A stretch of DNA of 64,000 nt from Elysia crispata (Eukaryota; Mollusca; Gastropoda; Plakobranchidae): assembly GCA_033675545.1 (NCBI GenBank), contig JAWDGP010008106.1:1154501-1218500 (forward strand), given 5' to 3'. Positions within the stretch are counted from its first letter, which is position 1; each line of letters opens with the position of its first letter. The notes under the pieces were generated by a model that searched no databases, was not told where the DNA came from, and saw only the letters and a list, made by a program, of their open reading frames with translations. Positions 49,701 to 63,070 of this stretch are shown here, piece by piece. Made by a program: the position numbers and the translations under genes.

Positions 49701-52700
49701 TTTAAAGCCCTCAAAGTTTCTTCCAGAGCTGTAGGCAGAGAGATTTATTTTTCTTATTTTCTTAAATCTGACATTTAAACAATGTTAATGCCAGAATTTT
49801 TAAAAAATTAAAAAAAAAAAAAAAATTTTCTTGCGGGTACACGCATTTTTTTTTAAAGGAAAATACATCACTTAACATACTAGGTTCGAGTAGCTCATTT
49901 AAATGGCATGGTGTTTCACTTATGATTTTTTTATTTGAATAGATGCAGTTTGCTAACTTGAAGAAATACTTGTCTTTAAGCTAGATAATTCAAAGCTGCT
50001 TTTGTAAAAAGATTTGAACTTTAAATTACAAAGAAAGTGACATGTTAGTCTGCACATTTATTTTGTGAACTTTGCAAATAGCCATCATTTTATCTCTTAC
50101 AGCATACTCGCAAAGTGATGGAGGAAGCAAATGCAGTTCATGACAGTTTAAGGAGGTAATAAAAGTGTGATTCATTTTAATATTATTGCGATATCTTTCT
50201 TGTTTTAATATTGAATGGTCGCAACTGCTCATTGAATTTATAACTGTGAGACCGTGGGTAGCTAGACCTTGTGAGATGTAGATTTTCTTTGAATTATTTC
50301 CATAACATGTCAGTTTCTGATTTTCAAGATATCTTAACAATTTGAATACCACAATTTTACTGCAGTGGTTGAAAAAAAAAAAATCATAATTTTGTTTTGC
50401 TTCTTGCAGGCAACTTGAATCAATGGAAGAGGAAGATACCAGTATTGGCATAGAGGAATCCTCCAAGTCCAAAGAAGATGCAGTAAATGATGAAGTTGAT
50501 ATCTTGTCAGAGGAGCTCAAGTCGTTATGGGTGGAAAAATATGCACCTCGTAAATATACAGAACTTCTCAGTGAGGAGGTAACCAGTTCTCTATTGGCAC
50601 TACAAAAATATAAGGAAATAAGAAGAATGTCATATATTTACTGAATGAACACACTTTTTATTAACTGTTTGAGAACAGTTTTGTTTCAGCTGTGTGGAGC
50701 TAAATCAAGTTAATTCTAGATAGCCAGTTTGATCAACACTCAGCCAGTTTGACCAACACTTTTCTGTGCTCAGAGCTCAAGCAAAAAAATCATGAAGTTA
50801 TGCGTTGTGCAATGGGAGGGAATCTAAGTGGCCAGAAGTCACCAAACTGTTTAAGGCAGTTGACATGATTCTAGGTAATTGGGAATATAATCATCACAGT
50901 CAAGGAAGGACAGTTAAGATTAGGGGGTCATGTCAAATTAAAGGAAAGTGCACCAAGATAATGACATAAATCGTGTAACTATAATCATCTGCTGTTGCTC
51001 TGTGTCATTATTTACTAATTTTCTTATGTTTCTAGCTATTGCAAGCCCATTTATGATGAATGCTTAACATTAAAGGTCTTTACATCTCGATAAGATTCTT
51101 AAAAAAAAACCAGGGGATTTTTGTTATAACAGAGTCTGTTAGCTGTCCTCTCACTGTGTATGAGGCTCTGGGAAAACTTAGGTTACAATTAATTGTCAGG
51201 TGAAAATCAAATCTCCATCAGTATAATTTATGATTTTTTGTTTTCTTGTGCTAGATTGTTTTATCTTTGCTTGAATTTGAAAAGGTAAAGATAAGCAAAT
51301 ATGAGAACTGTACATCTCAACTTATATTCCTCAATTAAACATCCGACTACATGATGAAAAACTTTCTTACGTATAAGAGAATGTTTAAAAAATGTTTTTA
51401 TATGTGAAGATATCTTGATAATTGGCCTTTTTCTTATCTTATGCTAAAGTCTATAAACCGCAGTCTCCTCCATTGGCTGAAACTTTGGGACTATGTTGTG
51501 TTTGGTAAAGATGTGCCCAAACCAATGAAGAAAGGAGCAAACAAATCCAAGAAAGACAAAGAAAAAGAGATGAATTACAAGAACAAGAAGTTTTTCTCAG
51601 AAGTTGCTGAACAGCTTGACAAGCACCATAGACCAGAACAAAAGGTATGTAATCTTAGATTAAATCTGAATTCAGTTAAAAATATGGACTTTTTACACAA
51701 CACTAGTAACTAGTTGAATGTGAGTCCAAGTTTGCATGTGATTTCAATAAAGAGATTTCTCAAACGACTTAGATTGCATTACAGTTATAAATCAATTTTA
51801 TTAAGTTTATACTGACTTTTGGAAAGTGATGTTTTTCAATTAATCAATTATAACCAATCAAATTTCTTTGTAATAAATCTTAAGTAACAGGAGTGGAGTA
51901 ATGCCCTTTTGTCATGCTAATTCAAATGCAATAAATCAAGTAAAGTCAATGCAATTAACAATTTGATAAATATTTTCTCAGAAAAAATATAATGTACTAC
52001 AAGTGGCGACATTGCCTTACTATGGCCAAGCCTGACCTTTTTTTTTTTCTTCACAGATTGCTTTGTTATGTGGGCCACCTGGGCTAGGGAAGACAACATT
52101 GGCTCACATTGTCGCAAAGCATGCAGGATACAATGTGGTTGAGATGAATGCTAGGTGAATATTACTAAGTTATTTTGATTATTAACCACCAAAGATTTGG
52201 TTCAATTTTATTGATGCACTGCACATTTAGGCACAATTTCAATTTGTGTTATTCATAGCCTCAAATTTTCTGTAGATATGTATTGAATGTTATTTCTATC
52301 AAACTTTACTAAGAGTAAAAGATTGAGTGGATTTTCAGTGATGATCCAAGCTTTCCTCTTGCATTTCTCTCAGTGATGACAGAAGTGTAGATGTTTTCAG
52401 AAACAAACTAGAATCAGCTACTCAGATGAAAGCTGTCATTGGAGCTGACCCTCGACCTAACTGTCTTATCATCGATGAAATTGATGGAGCACCTACGGTA
52501 CGTTCGATTTCGATTTCCATATACAGTATTTTATATTTATTCATTTCAATTGCCAAGTCGTTGGATATTGTGCCAGAGTAGAGTCATGAATTTTAGGAAA
52601 TAGACGAAACAATTGAAGCTTATTTTGTGTTTTTAAGAGTAACATTTCAAAAGATTTGAAGTTAGATTTCATCAAACAACAGGTGGCCAAATTCAATTTA

Positions 52701-55700
52701 TTCCAACCTATGTTAACTTCTTCTTTCTCTGCAAATGCTTTTAAGAATTCTTGAAGTTCTTTGTGTCTCAGCGTGTTATACTCATGAGTTGCAGTCCTAA
52801 GAGAAAGTGAAGGTTGATAAAAAAAACAAGTTGTTTTTCCCTGCCTTTCTTCATGTTATAGACATTTGCAGCAACGTTTCAAAAGGAAGAAACAATATAA
52901 TAGAAGCATCTTTTATTTCATTATGTGAATACAGCTGTTAGATGCAATGTTTAAAAGATTTCAGTACCTGGAGTGTCATAAAGTGTCATTTAAATTTTTT
53001 TTTTTTCTTCTTGCAGCCAGCCATAAATGTGTTGCTGAATTTGATAAAAAGAACTGATATAGATGTCTCTTCAGACAAGAAAAAGAAGAAAAAAGAAGGT
53101 GATCTCCTTCTCCGACCAATTATTTGTGTTTGCAATGATCAGTAAGTACATTAAGGATTAAGAGTTAATACTAATTTTTTTTGTCTCAATAAAAAAGTTT
53201 TCATTCTCTCAAGAGAGATTTTTGTCTTCCCCTAGATTATATAAATGAGCAAAATAATTTACTATGCTTATAGAACTTGCGAAGAGAGGCAGCTGTGATT
53301 TTTTTCAGGTTTCTTATAATGGTTTCGAATTTTAGCTTCATCTGCTGGACATATATAAAGAACCAACATATAGTTCTTGATAAGAACTCACGAGGCAGCT
53401 CTGAGTCATATGAGGAAAAAAATATTATCGTAGCTAGAACTTTGTAAGACCTACACATGGATCTATAAACTTATGATTGATCCTTGAAGATATTTCTATC
53501 CTAGCTAGACAAAGCAAATTTCATATGCAAGTTTAAGCTTTAGTCTTTAGTGTTGATGTTAATAAAAAAATGGGATCTTGACCTAGTAATGAAACATTCT
53601 ATAAAAAATTTAATATTTTGTTTTATTTTTTTTTTAATCTAGGTATGTTCCAGCTTTGAGGCAGTTGCGTCAAATGGCCCTCATATTGAATTTTCCTCAG
53701 ACAGAATCAAGTAAACTTGCCAGCCGCTTACATGAGGTAAACATATTTTTCCCCACTGCATATTATACATACATTCCAAACAATTTTGTTTTCGGTTACT
53801 TATTAATCATTAAACGTTTCCTTAAAGCAAACACTTGATTAAGTGTCATTAATCTCTCCAGGATTAAAAAAGTTATCTACAAATCACAAAATTCTAAATT
53901 TCATGTATAATTCTACTATATTTGTATTATATTTTCATATAAATTTTGTTAAAGATTTTTTTCTGACTACAGGTAGTAAAAGTGGAGAGACTGAAAGCTG
54001 ACCTGAATGCTCTGCTAGCCTTGTGTGAGAGGACAGACAATGACATCCGATCCTGTCTGAACACTTTGCAGGTTCGCCAAAGCTTCTCATGTCTAGCCAA
54101 AGTTAGCTGGTACTTTTAACATATCCTTCAAGATTTGAATTATGACGGGAGTTTCGAACGTTGTTTAGATTGTATGATCACCAAGTTTTGAGTCTCATAC
54201 ATATTTTTTTTGTTGTTCAAGAATTTGTTAAAATCAAATAAATTATAATGTTTAAATAAAATTGAATCTCCATATGTTAAAGTGAAATACCTATATTAAT
54301 GATGACTATACTGCTTAAATTGTTAGTATGAAAAAAAAAAAAAATATTCTGGAAGGTCCAAGGGTGAGAGTTCTGTACTAACTACAGTGAACAACTAAGA
54401 ATATTAATTCTTGGAACAGGTTTTGTGAGCAGAAATGTTCAGTTCTTGAAGTTGTTTCTTCATAGGATTTAATAAGCCTGTTGATGAGATTGATCTACAG
54501 AATTTTTTATAGGTGCTCTCTTATTTATTGTCATAGTAACATTGAGATCATTGAACAGATCTCCCCTCTTTCTCACTATAAATGACTCAATTGTTCTAGA
54601 TCAAGAACCACGTTCTTTGCTTAAATATTCAACAAAGCTGTTTTTGTTAAACCTAGATGCAGTTATCTTTACTCGTTACAAAAACTTACAAAAATGAATT
54701 TACAAAATTAACATGTTCATCGAATTTGAATTCTTGAGAGTCCCCAGGTCTGCCAGATTTAAGAAAAATCAACATAAAGGAAAAAAAAAATGTTTTACCA
54801 AATAATTTAAGATAATAGCAACCACCTTCAACATGAATGAAACACAAATTTGTTTCCTCAGTTTGTCCGACAGAGCAATAAGGAGCTTACCCTCCGCGAT
54901 GTTCAGACAATGAGTGTTGGGCAAAAGGATTCCCAAAAAAGTCTGTTTTCACTCTGGAATGATGTCTTCACCATGCCCAGACCTAAAAAGTAAATTAGTA
55001 TTTAACAAATTGAAATGCTGTTTTATACTCTCCCCCCAAAAAAAGGCAACTAAAACTAAATTTGAAAAAAATCCTTTGTGAAGAAAATTAAGCATTATAA
55101 TGTAAGCAACGTTTAGCATTTTTTTTTAGTATGAACAATAACCTTTAATATGAATGAATTTATATATATATATATTTTTGTAAAGAAAGAATATGATCAA
55201 TACAATGTTTCTGACTTTTTCTCTTTAAGGAATCGTTTTGTGAGCATACAAGACCTAGTTGAAGGAAAGCAAGACACCTTACAAGTGAACAACATTTCAC
55301 CATCTGCTCGGTACAATTAATTTTGCATTTCTGCAAAAAATATCTGCATTTGTCTATCACAGCTCTGATAGCTATATAAAATCCCTCTCTAAATCTCCTT
55401 AACTTTGTTTCTTCTCTCTCTCTCTCTCTCTCTCCTTTCTGTTACATTTTCAAACAGTTTTATCCATGTCTCTTGGTTTGAATTGTGCTTAAGCACAAAA
55501 ATTTATGTGTTTGACCCATTCTATTACAGTTAATGTTGGTACGGACTTATATGTGCTGGCAAATGAACGTTTGTGTTCTATAAATTTCAGGAGAATAGCA
55601 ATGCATGCAATTTTTACGCTGAAATTTTTGTCTTAAATCCTTTTTATATACTTAAACAATGAATGTTGTTGACTCAAAGTAATATTAAGCAACTCGAGAA

Positions 55701-58700
55701 AGATGAGTGAGATTTGGGGCAAATGACCTTTGAAGATTTGAAAAAATCTTGTAATGTATCACTCATCAATGTTTTTATCTGGTTTGATAGTATCAACCAA
55801 TTGAAATGAATAAAGCACCTTGAGATTGGGCTTAAGGTTAAAATTTGTAATTATATTATGTTTAAAGGTGGATAGAATTAAAAAAGAAAAAAATCTTATG
55901 ATGTTTAACCATTTTCAATTGGCCACAGGCACAGTTCTGTATGTCTATTTTCTTGATCTTCTTTCTTATCATTTAACCTGGAGTTGTGTTGCATCTTTCC
56001 AGGTTTCAGCACATTCTATACATGTGTCAAGCTGCTGGTGAGACTGATCGTGTCATGCAGGGTATTCATGAAAACTATCTGGAAGCTAAGGCAAAAGATC
56101 CTCATTTGATCGGGGTAAGTTCAAATCCATTGAAATCTGATGACTCAACCCCTAACATAGTATGTAGCTAAGAACTTCTTTGGCAACTGAATTTAAGGCT
56201 CAAAGAGGTTAATTTGCAGTTTTGGAGGAAGTATATATAAAAAATAATTGTGAAAACAAAGGCATTGGTAAGATTTAAGGAAAAGAAACCAAAAAAACTT
56301 CACCACCACCACCACTAAAACCTAACAATGTTTGATGGATAGAATTTGTTCTTATTCTCCTTTCTCAACTTAATAAGGTAAAAGAAAGCAAAAAGAAAAT
56401 TTTAGCTTAATTTATTGTAATAAGACTTGAGAGTTGATGACGCTCCACAAGTATGGAAAGAATCGAAGTGGAGGCTGTGAAAATAACCTTTCATAAGTCA
56501 ATTTTTATTCTTCAAATAATAATGATTGCATATAGCTGTTCCTAACTATTGCTTTTGTTATCCTTCCAGTCTGAAACAGAAAAAGAAAGTTAAAAAAAAG
56601 TTAAAAAACGAATTGTCTTGCACCCAGCACAAATGAACTTCATGTGGCTCATACTAAATTAAAAAATATTGATATTTAGAGCAATTCATTTTTTTGAGCT
56701 TTAAATTGGTAAAATGGCATTGAATTATCGCAATTCTGTGAATTTAAAGATATTGAAAATATGAAAAGATATAAAAAACTTCTTTCAAATTTCTAAAGTA
56801 TAAGAAGAAAATATATTTTCAAATACTATATTTTCTGAAATGAAAATTCCAAAATCAGGCTACTCAGAATGGTTGCATAATAAATCATTAGTTTTTCTTG
56901 ATAGAATTATTATGAAAATTTACCCACATAATTAAAATTTCTTTTCTATAATAATCATTCATTTTCATGTTTTCCTCCCTCTTCCAGCTGAACATAGCAA
57001 CCGACTGGCTCTGTTTTGCAGACTGCCTGAACCAGTACATTGCCAGACATCAGGACTTTTCTGTTCTGAAGTTTTCCGCTTTCTTGCCAGTCACTTTCCA
57101 TTTCTTGTACGCAGCCTACAACCCCTCTAGGGTGCAGTTCCCTCATGGTCAATTTGAGGTATGTCCATTTGTACACACCCTTTTATCCTGCATAATTAAC
57201 AATTAAATATTTGTTTTTCTCTTTTACTTTTGGTTAATTAATTTGAAATCCATTTTTAATGTATCCATGAGAAATCAAAGGGGAATTTCTTTTTGTAGAC
57301 TTTGCACCAGTTTGGTTGACATAAAATAGCCCTGTAAATTTCAAAGAAAAGAATTCTGATGTTATTTTTACCAAAAACGAGAGTAGACAGGGCAGCTCAT
57401 TGCTTGATTCATGTCATTGTTACCTAAAAGTGTCTTGAACTTATAGGCCAGAGGATATGAAAGCCTTCTTCTAATTGCTTTCATTGCCCATTGTTTGGAC
57501 TTGAATGCCATGCTATAAACAAGTATTAGCTTTTTAAAATCTTTTCCAAATCTCTCCTTGGCACCCATTGCAACTGACCAATTGAACATCATTGTTTGGG
57601 GATAAATTATTGTTTTGCCTCATCTTAAGTTTCTTGTAAAGTCATGCACAAAAATCTGAGGCATGATAAAATCTCTGCATTGTCAACTCAGTGATGCCTA
57701 TTTTATTTGTACACAAGAAAGTTCTGTTGACTTTATCCTTGATCCTTATTCCAGGAGATCTGATGCTAATGAAGTCAGTGCTCAGCTCATTATTACAATA
57801 TTAGTTGCATCCCTCACCTGATCTTCCAATGATGATAGAGTTCCTGAAAAATTCAAAGAAAATCATTACTCTTTTTTGGCTTACATACATTCCTCCTAAG
57901 CTCTTGGTTATTGGGCCATTAGAATTCTAATGAATTCTATGGTTATTTGATTTTGAAAAAAAAATAAGCATGCAAAGTTCATTGTTTTGGGACTGTTTGG
58001 GAATCATATGAGTTTGCAAAAGGTGGGCTGTATATTTGATGCTATTTCAAAGCCCAGGCTTATAGCAGTTAAGGCCCCAGTTCTAGGCATGATTTTTGCA
58101 AATCAATCTATCATAAAAAAGTAAGTCAGAAGTTAAATAATATCTCCTTCAACAATATGGTGGTTGTTTTTTTTTTTTTACATGTGACATCCCTCTCTTC
58201 TCTCTTTCAAAGGCCAAACAAAAACACCAGAAAACCATCAACCTGCTGACATCTTTGCTGTCGGACATGACTCCAAGGACCCAGAAGTTTACAAACAGCA
58301 CAAACCTAACGCTGGATCTCTTGTCGCCCATGCTGGATATCTTGCAGCCCACATTGAGACCCGTAAGTGTATGATGAGTTTGTATGGGTTGAAAGTTGAA
58401 GCATCTCAATATAAAATGCTAAATTCTAGGACATGCAGAGTGCAAAAGTAGTGATTCTTTTTCAAAAAATCAATCTAAAAAGAAAAAAAGACACTTGCAA
58501 GTTTGACTTTGGGAACATCTATGTTGTAAACATTTAGGTCTAGTTCTGAGCTTGACCCGCTGGATCGCTCTGCATTGTCTTCGCATTAAGTCTCATTTTT
58601 AGTTGTTATTTTGAAACAAGAGACATTTAGTGTCTTCGTAAGTTCATCATGAGGGTTGTTAATGTCTCATATGCTCCAAAAATGCTTCTGATTTTCGTGG

Positions 58701-61700
58701 CACAAGGTATTGTATTAAAAAGCTAAAGCTTGAAAGTTAACATTCCTTTCAGGTTCCTTTTTTTTTTTTCAATTAATTTCAGGTGAACACACAGCTGTAC
58801 AGCAGCAAAGAGAAAGAGGAACTGTCTAACGTAGTGAACATTATGATTGCATACAACATGACGTATCACCAGGAGAAGTCTCCCGATGGACAGTATGTCT
58901 ACGCCTTAGACCCGTATGTAGCCCTTCCAACTTACCTTTTCATGTTTTCACGCATTTAAAAATTTGTCAATCTGAAAAATCAAAATAATTGTATAATGCA
59001 CAATGAATATGATGTAAAATAAAATTTAATGATCTTTTTCTCTTCTCATGAAACATTTTCGTTGCATTTCAAAGCCAAAATTTCGTTTTTGGGACTTTTG
59101 GTGTTCGTGCAATTTTAACCTGGTCTTCTCCTCATTGTATGACAGGTACTGACATAAAATATATTTATTTGCAAGCAAAGAAGTAATGAAGATTGTGAAG
59201 GAACAATCACACAAAGTTTATTCAATTCATTAGCCGATCTTATTAAAAAAAATTTTTTTCCAGGAATGTGGAAGAGGTGATTAAATTCCCTGGCTTGAAA
59301 CAACGCAAACAACTGACATATGGAGCAAAGCAAATGATTGCTAGAGAGGTCTGGGACTTTTGTCTTTAACTTTTGAATATCTTTTATTTTTTGTTTTATT
59401 GTTACATAATGTATTTAAGAGGTTAAAAAATAATTTTACTTTTTATTTGAAAAACAAAAAGGAACATCTACCCTGATTATTATAGATTATCTATCATGCA
59501 AAGGTTTTACTTGGTTTTTGTAGATTTCCTATAATCCAAATGTTTGATTATTGCAGATTTCCTATCATGCTAATGATCATCCTAAATGAATTGCTAGATA
59601 GCTGTAAAAGTCAAATTACTAACCTCTTTATCTCTGTGTAAGCTTTATGACCCCTTATTCTTTTTTTTCTTTTTCTTTTTCACTCCTCCCTCCATTATTT
59701 CTGTCCTGATTCAATCTTGACTTTTTACTGCCATTCACGATTCAATGTTCACTCTCTGTTCTACTTTGCTTTCAGATTTCTTTGGAGAAAATGAGGCGCG
59801 CAGAAGATGCTCGTAACAGGGAGTGAGGAGTTTATTAAATTTTAGATAAAGTTAAAATGTTTGAAACCAATCCTCAGCAAGGGATATTCAAATATAGTGT
59901 TGAGATTTGAATTGTAAAAGCTATTTGTCGTTCAAGCTTTTGACAGCTCAAAAGCTGACACAGCTTTGTGAGCAATTTTCCTCCCTTAAAGGGAAGAAAA
60001 AAATTAAACCCAAATTTACTCCTTAATGTTTGTTCTTTATACATCTGGCCTTACTTGAAATTGTCTCAAGAAGAAACTAAGCTTTAAAAAGAAATGCAAC
60101 TCAAGTGAAGTTTAAATGTCAATATCTAATATCTCACAAGTTCCCCTCAGCAATTATCAAAAATACTTAAAAACCAAAATTTATACAAAAGTGTACATAA
60201 CATAACATTCTCATAACACTATGTCATTTTCACCACAGCTTGTATTGAAAGCAAGGTAGGACATTATCAAAGGCAGCAAGTGAAATATTCAGTGTCAATT
60301 AAGCTTGATCTTACTTCAGTCACTATAATCAAAGTAATGTCTGTTGACTTCATTTGTGCATAGACTTTTTCACCCAAAACCAAACAAAAGAAGAAGAAAA
60401 ATCAATGTTTACTACTATATATGTATATTGTGGTTAGTAAAATAAAATTTGTAATGAAGTTACTCCTTTCCCCTAGTCATTTTTTTTTGAAAGCCATCTA
60501 GAAGGATATTTTAAACATGTATGTCCACTGTATTTTGATGATGTAGTTTTATAATTAGTGGGAAATGAAACATAATGATGTGGAAAATGGTATAATTCTT
60601 ATTTGAAATTAATACTGTTTAAAAAAATTTAAAAAGAATTTTTTTTGTTGGTTGCATTTGTTTTGCTTATTGCAATGCTTTTCATTTCTTGCTCTTTTCT
60701 GTAGTGCTAAACCCATTGTTCCTAAACAAGCAACGAAACCAGCTCCGACTGTCAACAACAAATCAGGACCAGCTGTCCCAAACCATCTGCAAAAGTTAGA
60801 GGCAAAGAGTATCATTCCTCAAAAGGTCGGTGCATCAACATTAAGAAGAAATACACTAAAAACCATTATTTTGCTTCTCATTGTCTTTTTTTCTTTTTTT
60901 TTTTGCTTACACAATATATTACATTTCACTTTTTTCATATTTTTTGATGGTTGGAGAAATTATCCTCATGTAATGTTATGTTGTACTTATAGCACTTGCA
61001 CTTAATATTTACACTATAAACTTCTCATTTAATAGTTGATACTTTAAAGTACTTTGAGAGAGCATTGAAAAAATAAACTACATCGATGCAAAAGAAATTT
61101 TTTAAATCACCCCAGTCCATAAAACTTTTTGTTATATGAAGGGGCTGCACAGTGTATTAACACCCCTGATGATCCGTCCCTCTTGAATTGGAAGATGTAG
61201 CAAAATTGAGATTGTTAAATACCTGTTTAATGTCCTTCACTTTTGTTGAGGTGAAAAAAGCTTGCCGCTTGTCTTTTACTTTTTTCTTTTTGTAACGTTT
61301 TTCTAACCATTATCACACTACTTCTAACCACTCCTGAACTGAATCACATGGACTTAAAGTTTACTTCCGTTTTCTTGTATGTTTCTCATTTTTCAGACTT
61401 CTGTTAATTTTTTTGGAAACCTTGTGCGGACTAAACGGGAAAAGACTCAGGTCAAAGATGCGACTGAGGAGGAAGTCAAGCAAGGTTTGTTCACTTCCTT
61501 TTAATCATGAGTTAAATACATCTACTTGAAAGTGAGTATTGGACATTGCATGTTTTGATGCATTAAAGATAGCTCAGATCAGTCTATAATCATAAATGTC
61601 AAAAAAGGAAATGAAAAAGACAATCTTTTTCTTTGGTATCTGATAAAATAGAGTGTCAGTCCACTGCACCTGAATCAGAACCTTTAGAATTATTCAGGTT

Positions 61701-62719
61701 TTTAAAACATAGCAAGAGTTAGGTATGGAAATGCAGATTTGCCTTAATGGAATTATTATTAAGATGGTAGTTCTGATATATGTAGATAACATATGTTGTG
61801 AATAAAAAAAAAAAATTGTACTGGGAAAATATGTGGTTTTCTGACAGTAAAAGTCATTCCTAAGCTCTGTCATAAATTAATTTCCTTTTATGCGATGTTG
61901 GACAAAATAGATAAAAAAAAATGAGATTTGGCTCGAGAATTTTTTTTGATGAATCTTGCCAAGTAATTTTATGTCTTGTATTTGAAGACTAGTAAGCTTG
62001 ATTTTATTGAAAAATCATATTTATAATGACCTTGAATTTGTAGGAACCTCAATAAAAAAATAAATTGCATCTTATTGGTGTCTTTTAGTATGTTGCAGAG
62101 TATTAAATCAAATGATAGTTATGCAGTTTTATTAATACTCAAGTTGATAGCAGTTTCTCGTATTAAAATTTTTGAGAATCACAAACAAGTTATCTGCCTC
62201 GGATCACTTCATTCTAAGATAACTTTTCATAACTGATCTCTCAATGTAAAGAATGCAGCGTCATCAAGTTCTCATCACCCTGAATTTTTATATGAGAAAG
62301 CTCATAATCAAGATAGAATTAGCTGGGCAGTATCTAATTGCTAAAAGACTTGTATTGTAAAAATTAACTTTTGTAAATTCAAGGCCATTTCCTAGTGCTT
62401 GTGGGAACTGGCTTTTTATTGAAATTGCCTGTTCAAACTACGTGCACTTGACATAAATCCAGATTTTAATTTTGTTTCTTTAATATATAATTGGAGCACT
62501 ATAAAACAGAATATTTTTCTTGTCTGTGTAGCTTTTCAATTTTTGGTCACCTATTTTTTTATGCTTTTTTAACTCCTGTATTAACTTGTTCTTTACCTGT
62601 GCCCTTCTGTTACAGACAAGAGCAAGAGGGAGTTGCTGGATACGATAATATGGTTCCATTTCAAAGAGGGTTTCTCTAACGCAGTGAGACGAGCTGTGAA
62701 GGTTCAAGATTTATTATAG
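46788..62719 (+). CDS. CHTF18: Chromosome transmission fidelity protein 18 (CTF18), clamp-loader large subunit, complete
   Basis: 24 exons: 46788-46842, 47260-47520, 48427-48591, 49158-49276, 49499-49582, 50103-50155, 50410-50578, 51450-51644, 52057-52154, 52374-52497, 53017-53141, 53643-53736, 53973-54071, 54862-54989, 55230-55310, 56003-56114, 56988-57158, 58213-58362, 58783-58913, 59264-59348, 59776-59822, 60705-60825, 61397-61484, 62616-62719. All are in phase with GT/AG introns; 2859 nt, 952 residues (human 975). RFC box: [15 protein letters not shown]. Walker [10 protein letters not shown] (373-381). Walker B: IIDEID (432-437). Sensor 1: N481 in PIICVCNDQ. Sensor 2: R540 in [11 protein letters not shown]. 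The C-terminus [20 protein letters not shown] matches the conserved end that binds DCC1 and CTF8. With RFC2-5 this subunit forms an AAA+ complex that loads PCNA at replication forks, with roles in leading-strand synthesis and sister-chromatid cohesion. The first ~200 residues are poorly conserved and the first exon is the least certain. Confidence 0.95.
55412..55433. repeat. (TC)n microsatellite in a CHTF18 intron
   Basis: Eleven TC units in the intron after the exon ending at 55310. Confidence 0.9.
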
Positions 62720-62743
62720 CACTTGACTTTGGTCGCAGCTGGA

Positions 62744-62749
62744 ATAAAA
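62744..62749 (+). terminator. Candidate poly(A) signal of CHTF18
   Basis: AATAAA 25 bases after the stop codon. If used, the 3' UTR would be under 60 bases; no stronger site is seen before the transposon copy at 63071. Confidence 0.4.
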
Positions 62750-63070
62750 AGTGACAAAAAAAGGTCGTTGGCTTCTAGAATTTGGGACAAAGATCTAGCA
62801 AGGTTCAACCACAGGAAGAGAAAGGACTGCGGGCAGATTAAACAATTTCTCATGGTTGAAAACTTATGTTGAGTTGTAAATGAGGGCATTTTTTTTTTAT
62901 CCTTGTTGGAATTATTTCCAAAATTACAAACTCAAAGAAGAGATAGTTTGCATGAGAAGGAGAAAATGAAGTGGTTAATGAAAATAATTGTTTTCTATGA
63001 CTTAGCAATGCTATGAGAGTTTTGACTCAATCCATAATGGAAGAATTGTTTGCTTTGCAGCTTTGTGCTA

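Noticed and set aside
52339-52373. Alternative acceptor (TTTCAG|TGATGA) 35 bases before CHTF18 exon 10
   Set aside because: It copies the true junction sequence CAGTGATGA, but using it would shift the frame before Walker B. The acceptor at 52373 restores SDDRS as in human CHTF18.
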